Notes: a model not told the origin generated them from the sequence alone. Positions 1 to 6,318 are shown, counted from the first letter of the stretch. The stretch: DNA of 16,135 nt from Atopobium sp. ICM42b (GCA_000564995.1 JDFH01000024.1:1-16135), one strand, 5' to 3'. Translations and numbers: made by a program.

Positions 1-2888
1 TCGTACGGTAATCAAGACCAGAAGGTTTGCAGAACCTATCAGCGTATGATTTTACTACCTGGGAGATCGTACGGTAATCAAGACATGGGCGGTGCGACTC
101 AACCACGCAGCGGAATTTTACTACCTGGGAGATCGTACGGTAATCAAGACAATGCCGGGTGTAGTAACGATACCAACAAGATTTTACTACCTGGGAGATC
201 GTACGGTAATCAAGACATGCTCAGTTCATGGTCTAACGGTTCTTCTATTTTACTACCTGGGAGATCGTACGGTAATCAAGACACACACCGAGCCTTCTGG
301 AGCGTCACGAGTAAATTTTACTACCTGGGAGATCGTACGGTAATCAAGACACTATACAGGTGATAAGTGGAATCGCTTTGATTTTACTACCTGGGAGATC
401 GTACGGTAATCAAGACAGTAAGGGGTTCTACCATGGCAACTACTAAATTTTACTACCTGGGAGATCGTACGGTAATCAAGACACTTCATGAGTAACCCAA
501 CGCTTGAATTCTATTTTACTACCTGGGAGATCGTACGGTAATCAAGACATTGAAGGTATGTCTGAGAAGCTTCTGAAGATTTTACTACCTGGGAGATCGT
601 ACGGTAATCAAGACATGATTGAATGTAAGAGCCTAAGCGGTAAAATTTTACTACCTGGGAGATCGTACGGTAATCAAGACTGCAAGCTTTGAGAGAAAAA
701 CATGAGTGCTATTTTACTACCTGGGAGATCGTACGGTAATCAAGACGCTTTTCTCGCTTACATTGTGAGCGGGTGAATTTTACTACCTGGGAGATCGTAC
801 GGTAATCAAGACTACATGACTTACAAGGTAAATTCTAGCTAGATTTTACTACCTGGGAGATCGTACGGTAATCAAGACTTGTAGGCTCTCACGGTATGCC
901 TGTGCTATATTTTACTACCTGGGAGATCGTACGGTAATCAAGACGATTACACAATCAGCCTTATAAGCGGTACAATTTTACTACCTGGGAGATCGTACGG
1001 TAATCAAGACAGTAAGCCTATCGCTGAAATTCATTACCTAATTTTACTACCTGGGAGATCGTACGGTAATCAAGACTCTTATCTTGCCCTCTATGGCCAC
1101 TTATTAATTTTACTACCTGGGAGATCGTACGGTAATCAAGACTGACCAGCGTAAGCGCAATTACACGTTTGTATTTTACTACCTGGGAGATCGTACGGTA
1201 ATCAAGACTGGTCGACTGCACATAGCCCGTGTGCAGATATTTTACTACCTGGGAGATCGTACGGTAATCAAGACAGTAGTGGCCTGGTCGAGAGCGCCAA
1301 CAAGATTTTACTACCTGGGAGATCGTACGGTAATCAAGACTCCTTGCAGCTCGTTGTCTTCGATGATGAAATTTTACTACCTGGGAGATCGTACGGTAAT
1401 CAAGACTCAGATAGTGCATAATGTTGTATCGCTAGAATTTTACTACCTGGGAGATCGTACGGTAATCAAGACACAAACCCGTTTGCAGCCCTGCTATGGG
1501 TTATTTTACTACCTGGGAGATCGTACGGTAATCAAGACCTCCGCATATAAGCTTGCTTTGGCAATAAGATTTTACTACCTGGGAGATCGTACGGTAATCA
1601 AGACAGTTACGCCAGGACGCGTCACGATTACATAATTTTACTACCTGGGAGATCGTACGGTAATCAAGACGATAAGAGCCAGCCAAAATGCTTTGTTACG
1701 ATTTTACTACCTGGGAGATCGTACGGTAATCAAGACTATGCCCTACACGGTGCTTACGCTTGACCGATTTTACTACCTGGGAGATCGTACGGTAATCAAG
1801 ACCTGATGTACACCGTCGCCCCATTCTAAGAGATTTTACTACCTGGGAGATCGTACGGTAATCAAGACTATGGAACGATGGCGCAAGACGTATATAAAAT
1901 TTTACTACCTGGGAGATCGTACGGTAATCAAGACCTAGACCCCGTAATTGAGCATATGCAGAATATTTTACTACCTGGGAGATCGTACGGTAATCAAGAC
2001 GAGATATCGACAATGAACTGAATAGCATTAATTTTACTACCTGGGAGATCGTACGGTAATCAAGACAGCGGCGGCAACTCGTATTCGCCGATGCAAATTT
2101 TACTACCTGGGAGATCGTACGGTAATCAAGACATGATTGGCGCGTCGCCTAGATCATACTTGATTTTACTACCTGGGAGATCGTACGGTAATCAAGACCC
2201 CTCTGAACCTGCATAAAACACCCATTTAATTTTACTACCTGGGAGATCGTACGGTAATCAAGACAGTTCAGCGCCCGCTATTCTTGATAGTCGTATTTTA
2301 CTACCTGGGAGATCGTACGGTAATCAAGACAGCACGTATTCGTCGATGATTGATAAAATCATTTTACTACCTGGGAGATCGTACGGTAATCAAGACTTTA
2401 GAAGCTCGTGAACGTTGGTTTCAGACATTTTACTACCTGGGAGATCGTACGGTAATCAAGACCTGATGAACTTCACGAACACATCAGCAAGGATTTTACT
2501 ACCTGGGAGATCGTACGGTAATCAAGACTCAGGCGTTGCAACTGCTGAATTTCTATCAATTTTACTACCTGGGAGATCGTGCGGTAATCAAGACTATCCT
2601 CTTCTGTGGAACCCACAACAAGCTATTTTACTACCTGGGAGATCGTACGGTAATCAAGACAATGGCGTCCTGGAGTATCGCCGTCTTATGATTTTACTAC
2701 CTGGGAGATCGTACGGTAATCAAGACTTGACGCGCTTGATTAAGGTGTGTTTCCTTATTTTACTACCTGGGAGATCGTACGGTAATCAAGACAGATGGCA
2801 ACAACTACCTTCTCTTGGCTGCATTTTACTACCTGGGAGATCGTACGGTAATCAAGACCGGGCTTTTTTGTGCTTAAAATGGCTCTCT

Positions 2889-2925
2889 ATTTTACTACCT
2901 GGGAGATTGTTAAGATAATCAAGAT
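2889..2925 (+). repeat. Degenerate CRISPR repeat (penultimate)
   Basis: The first 19 bases match the consensus repeat, the middle is altered and one base longer (GTTAAGA where the consensus has CGTACGG), and the end reads ATAATCAAGAT. It is a decayed copy at the trailer end, so it marks the oldest part of the array. Confidence 0.9.
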
Positions 2926-2957
2926 TGCGAAGATCTCGAAATACTCTCCTGTGATTG

Positions 2958-2993
2958 GTTTTATTACCTAGGAGACCATTCTATAATCAAGAT
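2958..2993 (+). repeat. Degenerate CRISPR repeat (terminal)
   Basis: The copy starts GTTTTATTACCTAGGAGA and ends ATAATCAAGAT. The outer segments match the consensus well, while the central nine or so bases differ completely. No further repeat is seen beyond 2993. The unit is separated from the previous one by a 32-bp spacer. Confidence 0.85.
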
Positions 2994-3110
2994 ATAGTCG
3001 CAGTGAATTCTATTAAAAACTGGGGTTATTATAAAATTAAATATATGATTAATGGCGTACGTTGCTATATCAGCTTATACCTAGAAAAGTATAAAAGAAA
3101 GGCATCTATT

Positions 3111-3293
3111 ATGGCTACTAGTGAAGCACAGAAAAGGGCCAGCGCTAAATATCGAAAGAATAACGTAAAGGCAATTATGTTTAATCTATATCCAAGCGAT
3201 AGCGATTTAATAGAGTTCTTGGAAGGTAAAGAGAACCGTTCAAGCTACATCAAAGAGCTTATTCGCAAGGATATGAGTAATTCAAAAAATTAG
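3111..3293 (+). CDS. Small ribbon-helix-helix-like protein (60 aa)
   Basis: The predicted product starts MATSEAQKRASAKYRKNNVK and continues with a short beta-like stretch (residues 19-26, AIMFNLYP) followed by two helix-like segments ending YIKELIRKDM. This is the layout of Arc/MetJ-type ribbon-helix-helix proteins; very similar small proteins (start MAT..AQKRA.AKY, end YIK.LIRKDM) are common on phages, plasmids and integrative elements of Gram-positive bacteria. The start at 3111 is chosen because AAAGAAAGG lies about 8 bp upstream and the family begins at this MAT motif. The same frame is open back into the last CRISPR repeat, but that extension is not family-like. The gene is convergent with the next one, with only 5 bp between stop codons. 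DNA binding, probably as a dimer, is inferred from the fold and has no direct support here. Confidence 0.72.
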   Translation: MATSEAQKRASAKYRKNNVKAIMFNLYPSDSDLIEFLEGKENRSSYIKELIRKDMSNSKN

Positions 3294-3298
3294 TTTGT

Positions 3299-3688
3299 TT
3301 AGCGCCTGTATTTGGCGTTCTCAAATGCAATCTTGAAGTCTTCGAGGAGTTCTCGTGGGACCTTCTCTTGGTCTCCATGGTGAAGTTCTTGCATAAACAC
3401 ATTGCTTATGGCTCCAAAAATCAGGCGAGGAGCAATCTTATCTGCAAGAGGAACAAACTCTAGGACATATCTTTTATCATCAATGGTAAGCCAGGTGACT
3501 CTCCAGCTACTGACGGTTCCCTCAATATTAGACGCATGGGCCGAGGCAAAGACATTTTGATTGTTATCAAAGAGGTACACGACCCCATCTGCGTCAACGC
3601 CAACAAAACCGTCTGTAGCGCACTGCTCAAAACCAGAAACAATATGCGCACCACTGGTCCAGAACACCCAGTTCTTCTCGCCAGCCAT
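3299..3688 (-). CDS. Hypothetical protein (129 aa)
   Basis: I do not recognise this protein. It starts MAGEKNWVFW, is rich in aromatic and beta-prone segments up to about residue 95 (for example WRVTWLTIDD and RYVLEFVPLA), then has an amphipathic helix-like tail ending FENAKYRR. There is no signal peptide, membrane segment or cysteine motif. The pattern of short beta strands followed by a C-terminal helix would suit a pleckstrin-homology-like or Nudix-like small domain, but that is speculation. The start is supported by AGAAAGG about 8 bp upstream on the minus strand. The gene faces the small RHH-like gene and is divergent from the XRE regulator, with which it shares a 247-bp upstream region containing inverted repeats. 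Confidence 0.75.
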   Translation of the reverse strand: MAGEKNWVFWTSGAHIVSGFEQCATDGFVGVDADGVVYLFDNNQNVFASAHASNIEGTVSSWRVTWLTIDDKRYVLEFVPLADKIAPRLIFGAISNVFMQELHHGDQEKVPRELLEDFKIAFENAKYRR

Positions 3689-3790
3689 AGACAGACCTTT
3701 CTAAACATCAAAAGTTACTTGTTTAAATGGTAGTTAGAGAATACTTTTAGGGCAAGTAATTTTCGGTCAAAAAGTATAGTTTACCTGCGA

Positions 3791-3859
3791 ACTCAACCTG
3801 CTGTTGAGTGCTCGGAAACCGTTGCGATACCTAACTCAACTGATGCGTTCTTGTTGAAC
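3791..3859. promoter_or_regulatory. ACTCAAC/GTTGAGT inverted-repeat cluster, candidate operator
   Basis: A perfect 7-bp inverted repeat ACTCAAC-CTGCT-GTTGAGT occupies 3791-3809. A second ACTCAAC is at 3834-3840 facing GTTGAAC at 3853-3859, and a third GTTGAG is at 3917-3922 just before the ribosome binding site of the XRE gene. The cluster lies in the shared upstream region of two divergent genes, one of which encodes a DNA-binding regulator, so autoregulation is a reasonable guess. Confidence 0.4.
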
Positions 3860-3879
3860 GTATTGTTACGACTCATAGT
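3851..3879 (+). promoter_or_regulatory. Weak candidate promoter for the XRE gene
   Basis: TTGTTG at 3851-3856 and CATAGT at 3874-3879 are separated by 17 bp and lie about 57 bp before the start codon. The -35 box overlaps the GTTGAAC half of the inverted-repeat cluster. Each box matches the consensus only partly. Confidence 0.3.
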
Positions 3880-3935
3880 GAAATCAGCGGCCCGCAAGCT
3901 ATTTCAGTAATAATGAGTTGAGAAAAGGAGCAACT

Positions 3936-4658
3936 ATGACTACTTCATCTGAGACCCTTGGTCGTCGTATTGCACGTCTTCGTTTGGCTAGAACTGCAAC
4001 GCAGGAGCGTCTGGCAAAAGAGCTGAACGTGAGTCCGCAGGCGGTGAGCAAGTGGGAGAACGACATTAACTATCCGGACATCTCGCTGTTGCCAGATCTT
4101 GCGCGCTTCCTTGGCGTGTCCGTTGACGAGCTTTTGAGTGGCGCAAGTGCTTCCACTCAGGAGACTGAAGTTGCTCAGGAGAGCGCTGTTGAGAAGAGCA
4201 CTGCTGAGGTTGTTTCCGTTGCAGCTGGCGAGCCCGTAGAGATTGTAGAAGAGTCTACCGAGCAGGACAACCAGGGCATTGCTGTTCAGTCTTCAGGTTT
4301 CAGCTTTGGTAAGCTTTTTGGTAAGAGCATGATCAAAGTCGAGAAGAACGACGAGGCTGACGGTAGCAAGAAAAAGGGCGTCCGCCTTGGAAACGGTTCT
4401 GCAAAACACGGCTTGCACGTGTACGTTGTTTCCGACGATGGCGACGTTGTTGATATGTGCGTGCCTCTGGGCCTGGCAAAGTTTGTTTTGAATTCGGGAA
4501 TTCAGGTTAGCGGAAATTATCTTAATCAGGAGACTCAGGAGCAGCTCTCTAACATCAATCTTGATGCGCTTATGGACGCCGCAAAGACAGGTGAGAGTGG
4601 CACACTTGTGGATATTACATCCGCAGACGGTGACGTCGTGAAGATCTGGTTTGACTAA
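3936..4658 (+). CDS. XRE-family transcriptional regulator with C-terminal SHOCT-like domain (240 aa)
   Basis: Residues 8-65 form a classic Cro/C1-type helix-turn-helix domain, with the recognition-helix signature SPQAVSKWENDINYPDISLL followed by FLGVSVDELL. An acidic, Ala/Glu/Ser-rich linker spans about residues 70-125. The last ~80 residues (VYVVSDDGDVVDMCVPLGLA, then a helix, then VDITSADGDVVKIWFD) match the repeated DGD-containing domain found at the C terminus of SHOCT-like/DUF2089-type bacterial proteins, where it probably mediates oligomerisation or sensing. The start at 3936 has AAAAGGAG five bases upstream; the frame is open to 3918 but without a better site. This is an autonomous cytoplasmic regulator. 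Its target is unknown, though the upstream inverted repeats suggest self-control. Confidence 0.88.
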   Translation: MTTSSETLGRRIARLRLARTATQERLAKELNVSPQAVSKWENDINYPDISLLPDLARFLGVSVDELLSGASASTQETEVAQESAVEKSTAEVVSVAAGEPVEIVEESTEQDNQGIAVQSSGFSFGKLFGKSMIKVEKNDEADGSKKKGVRLGNGSAKHGLHVYVVSDDGDVVDMCVPLGLAKFVLNSGIQVSGNYLNQETQEQLSNINLDALMDAAKTGESGTLVDITSADGDVVKIWFD

Positions 4659-4677
4659 GAGTTACTGATTATATAGT
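4651..4677 (+). promoter_or_regulatory. Weak candidate promoter for the 73-aa ORF
   Basis: TTGACT at 4651-4656 overlaps the end of the XRE gene and TATAGT lies at 4672-4677, a 15-bp gap that is short for sigma-70. No terminator separates the two genes, so co-transcription is the alternative. Confidence 0.25.
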
Positions 4678-4754
4678 GAAGTCAAAATTGTCATCCACAT
4701 GACGCCCGAAGGCATTTAAGGCAATTGCCGTTAAAAGATTGGAGGTGTCGGCTA

Positions 4755-4976
4755 ATGGGAACGCATTATATGGCGAGTGACGACCGTCTTCTTCTAGTTA
4801 AAATTGAAAATGGACTTCCTTTTTCTTGGGACTGGAAGGCAAAGGATTGGAAATTTAACGCAAGTCTAGCCGACATCTTCATTGGTGAGCGAACTCTTGA
4901 TGACGTTACACTCGAAGAGATAGAGCAGTTCAAGCAGGAGAGAACAGTTCCTGTTGTTTCTTGGAAAACGACCTAA
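4755..4976 (+). CDS. Hypothetical protein (73 aa)
   Basis: I do not recognise the product. It starts MGTHYMASDDRLLLVKIENG, has a WDWKAKDWKF aromatic/basic centre (residues 26-35), and ends with an acidic helix (LDDVTLEEIEQFKQER) followed by a hydrophobic tail. No signal peptide or membrane helix is seen. The start at 4755 is preferred because GGAGG lies nine bases upstream; the frame opens at 4725 but that extension lies in the untranslated region containing the palindrome GGCAATTGCC (4720-4729). The gene follows the XRE regulator by 96 bp on the same strand and is followed by a strong terminator, so the two may form one unit. Confidence 0.65.
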   Translation: MGTHYMASDDRLLLVKIENGLPFSWDWKAKDWKFNASLADIFIGERTLDDVTLEEIEQFKQERTVPVVSWKTT

Positions 4977-4990
4977 TTAAATTAATTTTT

Positions 4991-5006
4991 GTTGATTTAG
5001 GCCACT
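4991..5006 (+). repeat. Direct repeat GTTGATTTAGGCCACT, copy 1
   Basis: This differs by one base from 5151-5166 (GTTGATTTAAGCCACT), 160 bp downstream. Both copies are preceded by a T-rich run. In the second copy the GCCACT end is used as a terminator arm. Confidence 0.6.
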
Positions 5007-5054
5007 TACAAAATCTATGTGATTTGTGATAACGGCAGATGGGGCATATTAAAA

Positions 5055-5080
5055 AATGCACCTGCTCTCGCAGGTGCATT
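5055..5080 (+). terminator. Hairpin terminator
   Basis: Perfect 10-bp inverted repeat AATGCACCTG / CAGGTGCATT with the 6-nt loop CTCTCG, preceded by a run of six A residues and followed by TCATT. It can act in both directions, better on the minus strand because of the A run. It lies 78 bp after the 73-aa ORF. Confidence 0.7.
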
Positions 5081-5159
5081 TCATTCACCAACAAACCCGA
5101 CTCAGTCCAGCCGTTGGCTCGTCCTTTAACTAGCAAGTGTATCTATTTTCGTTGATTTA

Positions 5160-5182
5160 AGCCACTGAAAAGTGGCTTTTTT
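5160..5182 (+). terminator. Rho-independent terminator
   Basis: AGCCACT-GAAA-AGTGGCT: a 7-bp stem with a GAAA tetraloop, followed by five T. No clear gene precedes it within 180 bp on this strand, so it may belong to a deleted gene or a small RNA. Confidence 0.75.
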
Positions 5183-5187
5183 CATAT

Positions 5188-5260
5188 ACGCAACCGTTGC
5201 GGAAAAGCGGTACCTACCTCGTAGCAAGGGTAATGCTACTCGTAAACGTCCAAGCGGACG
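5188..5260 (+). other. Structured leader with three small hairpins
   Basis: Three inverted repeats follow one another: CGCAAC-C-GTTGCG near 5188-5200, GTAGCA/TGCTAC at 5221-5239, and CGTCC-AAGC-GGACG at 5247-5260. They immediately precede the ribosome binding site AAAGGAAAG of a 33-aa ORF. A structured 5' UTR is likely, but no known riboswitch class is recognised. Confidence 0.4.
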
Positions 5261-5281
5261 GAACCTGTTGAAAGGAAAGAA

Positions 5282-5383
5282 ATGGATTTGAAGGAACCTG
5301 TAACTACTCAAGAGCAGCTCGACAAGATCGTGAAAGACGGGCTTGAAAGAGAGCGTGTTTTGGCGCAGTGGCATTCTGGCTAA
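5282..5383 (+). CDS. Small ORF (33 aa) resembling the N terminus of a phage scaffolding protein
   Basis: The translation is MDLKEPVTTQEQLDKIVKDG followed by LERERVLAQWHSG and a stop. The pattern VTTQEQLD-x3-K-x3-ERER resembles the first helix of phage capsid scaffolding proteins, which normally run to well over 150 residues. Here the frame stops shortly after ERER, so this is either a remnant or an independent small protein. AAAGGAAAG directly before the ATG is a good ribosome binding site, and the upstream DNA is unusually structured. No other phage gene is present nearby. The family assignment rests on my memory of scaffold N termini and is not certain. Confidence 0.4.
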   Translation: MDLKEPVTTQEQLDKIVKDGLERERVLAQWHSG

Positions 5384-5390
5384 AATTAGG

Positions 5391-5396
5391 TATAAT
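5391..5396 (+). promoter_or_regulatory. Consensus -10 box (TATAAT) without a clear -35
   Basis: TATAAT stands eight bases after the 33-aa ORF. A start about seven bases downstream would fall exactly on the first base of the 5403-5453 inverted repeat. No convincing -35 hexamer is seen at 16-18 bp. Confidence 0.3.
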
Positions 5397-5402
5397 AGTT
5401 AA

Positions 5403-5453
5403 TAAAGATACCCGTCCAATTCTATTTGATATGGATTTGCGCGGGTATCTTTA
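5403..5453. terminator. Perfect 12-bp inverted repeat, terminator-like or small RNA
   Basis: TAAAGATACCCG (5403-5414) and CGGGTATCTTTA (5442-5453) are perfect complements around a 27-nt loop. The right arm is followed by GGTTTTAG, a poor T tract. It may end transcription of the 33-aa ORF, or it may be the start of a transcript from the TATAAT box at 5391. Confidence 0.5.
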
Positions 5454-5549
5454 GGTTTTAGCGTAGTGACATTTTGACTGGTGACGTTTGATAAAGATTG
5501 GTTGTCTAATTTAGATCCAGACGGAAAGCGCTGGTCATAACTTATTTTG

Positions 5550-5577
5550 TTGACATTTTATTGCAGGAATGTAGAAT
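5550..5577 (+). promoter_or_regulatory. Strong sigma-70-type promoter
   Basis: TTGACA at 5550-5555 and TAGAAT at 5572-5577 are separated by 16 bp. This is the best promoter match in the window. The expected start point is about 5583-5585, at the 5' end of the tRNA-like sequence. Confidence 0.75.
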
Positions 5578-5580
5578 TTC

Positions 5581-5655
5581 AATGACGGAAAGTAGCACAG
5601 TACGGGGAGTGCCCTTGATGGAGGAGACGTAGGTTCAAATCCTACCGCCGTTATT
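5581..5655 (+). ncRNA. tRNA-like RNA lacking a normal anticodon arm
   Basis: Position 5629-5645 is a canonical T arm: GTAGG-TTCAAAT-CCTAC, with the invariant TTCxAxT loop. Position 5593-5612 resembles a D arm: TA, stem GCAC, loop AGTACGGGGA, stem GTGC. The ends can pair as AATGACGG (5581-5588) with CCGTTATT (5648-5655). Between the D and T arms there are only 16 nt, where a tRNA needs about 23, and they can form only CCTT-GATG-GAGG, so there is no 7-nt anticodon loop. CCA is not encoded, and the acceptor-to-D-arm junction is too long. A strong promoter sits directly upstream and a terminator directly downstream, so this looks like an expressed unit rather than random decay. It could be a pseudo-tRNA, a functional tRNA-like RNA, or an attachment-site relic. 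A leaderless 16-codon ORF (ATG at 5582) is a weaker alternative. Confidence 0.5.
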
Positions 5656-5677
5656 AGCCGCCTTAGAGCGGCTTTTT
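5656..5677 (+). terminator. Rho-independent terminator of the tRNA-like unit
   Basis: AGCCGC-CTTAGA-GCGGCT: a GC-rich 6-bp stem ending in a run of five T. It begins immediately after the tRNA-like sequence. Confidence 0.85.
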
Positions 5678-5744
5678 GTTTAGTGTAGATTTTACGTAAC
5701 GCTGCAAAAGCACGTTCTTCTCGGCTGGTAGTGGAGATTCTTAC

Positions 5745-6230
5745 ATGAAGTCTTTGATTGTGTACTATTCGTTTTCTGGCATCACAAGAAGGCTTGCGGA
5801 GGATATTGCGCTGATTACCGATGGTGAGTTGCTGGAACTTAAGCCTCAAGATCCCTATTCTTTCTCGTATAACACAGCGGTAAAAGAGGTTAGGGTTCAA
5901 ATAGAAAAGGGCATTTGTCCTGTACTTATGCCAAGTGATGTACATGTCGGTGACTTTGATACTGTTTTTATAGGATCACCTAACTGGCTTAAAACATTTG
6001 CTCCTCCGGTGCTTTCGTTCTTAAGAGCAACGGATTTAAGCGGTAAGACAATCATTCCGTTCTGCACGCATGGCGGCGGAGGATTTGGAAACATGATTGA
6101 GGAGTACCAGAGGGAGTGCGGTGCTTCTCGTGTAATGCCTGGACTGGCGGTAAAAGGCACGTATACTTTTAGTGAAGTGCAAAAGTGGCTGGATTCGATA
6201 GGGTTGGACAATGCGAGTACTTCTAGCTGA
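5745..6230 (+). CDS. Flavodoxin family protein (161 aa)
   Basis: The N terminus MKSLIVYYSFSGITRRLAED is the flavodoxin beta-1/phosphate-binding loop (SFSGIT fits the [T/S]x[T/S]GxT FMN phosphate motif). Later landmarks are DTVFIGSPNWLKTFAPPVLSF (residues ~66-86), the typical 50s/60s-loop-and-helix region, and KTIIPFCTHGGGGFGNM (residues ~95-111), the glycine-rich stretch next to the isoalloxazine in the flavodoxin_4-like group. Its length is normal for a short-chain flavodoxin. It should be a cytoplasmic FMN electron carrier or an FMN-dependent quinone/nitro-type reductase partner; the redox partner cannot be read from context. The start has GTGGAG nine bases upstream. The gene stands alone, 67 bp after the tRNA-like unit's terminator. 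Confidence 0.9.
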   Translation: MKSLIVYYSFSGITRRLAEDIALITDGELLELKPQDPYSFSYNTAVKEVRVQIEKGICPVLMPSDVHVGDFDTVFIGSPNWLKTFAPPVLSFLRATDLSGKTIIPFCTHGGGGFGNMIEEYQRECGASRVMPGLAVKGTYTFSEVQKWLDSIGLDNASTSS

Positions 6231-6274
6231 AGACGAGAAAAGAATGGCCGTAGCAATTGTGGCTCTATAAAGCG

Positions 6275-6318
6275 GATGGCGTGCCCTCCCTCTATGCAGA
6301 GCGAGGCTGCGCGCCATC
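6275..6318. other. Long composite hairpin in an intergenic region
   Basis: An outer stem GATGGCG (6275-6281) / CGCCATC (6312-6318) encloses an inner stem CCTC-C-CTCT, loop ATGC, AGAG-C-GAGG (6285-6306), with one symmetric C:C mismatch. It has no T tract, so it is not a simple terminator. It lies 44 bp after the flavodoxin stop and may be a 3' UTR structure or a small RNA. Confidence 0.5.

Larger units (their letters stand above)
1..2993 (+). CRISPR. CRISPR array, 46 repeat units, type II-like 36/30 geometry
   Basis: A partial repeat at 1-18 is followed by 43 near-identical 36-bp repeats (starts 49, 115, 181, 247, then every 66 bp from 315 to 2823) and two decayed ones. The repeat begins ATTTTACTACCTGGGAGAT and ends CGGTAATCAAGAC; its ends are weakly self-complementary (ACTACC near one end, GGTAAT near the other). 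The 45 spacers are 30 bp except those at 283-314 and 2926-2957, which are 32. Only one internal repeat varies (A to G at 2581). The 36+30 geometry and the ATTTTA/GTTTTA-like start are typical of type II (Cas9) arrays, but no cas gene, leader or tracrRNA lies in the window, so the subtype is inference. Repeat decay at the right end marks that side as the oldest; the leader should lie left of position 1. Confidence 0.98.

Noticed and set aside
46..2918. Many open frames across the array, translating as repeated ILLPGRSYGNQD, FYYLGDRTVIKT or SLDYRTISQVVK
   Set aside because: The 66-bp period is a multiple of three, so stop-free repeats give long artificial frames on both strands. They follow the CRISPR repeat and have no start signals.
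1..2993. Self-targeting spacers matching the rest of the window
   Set aside because: No spacer showed a convincing match to 2994-16135 on reading; an exact search would be needed to exclude it fully.
2955..3110. N-terminal extension of the small RHH-like ORF into the last CRISPR repeat
   Set aside because: It starts at a TTG inside the repeat with no ribosome binding site, and the family begins at the MAT motif at 3111.
2994..5744. tracrRNA with an anti-repeat for the CRISPR array
   Set aside because: I looked for segments complementary to ATTTTACTACC or GGTAATCAAGAC outside the array and found none by eye; the tRNA-like RNA does not pair with the repeat.
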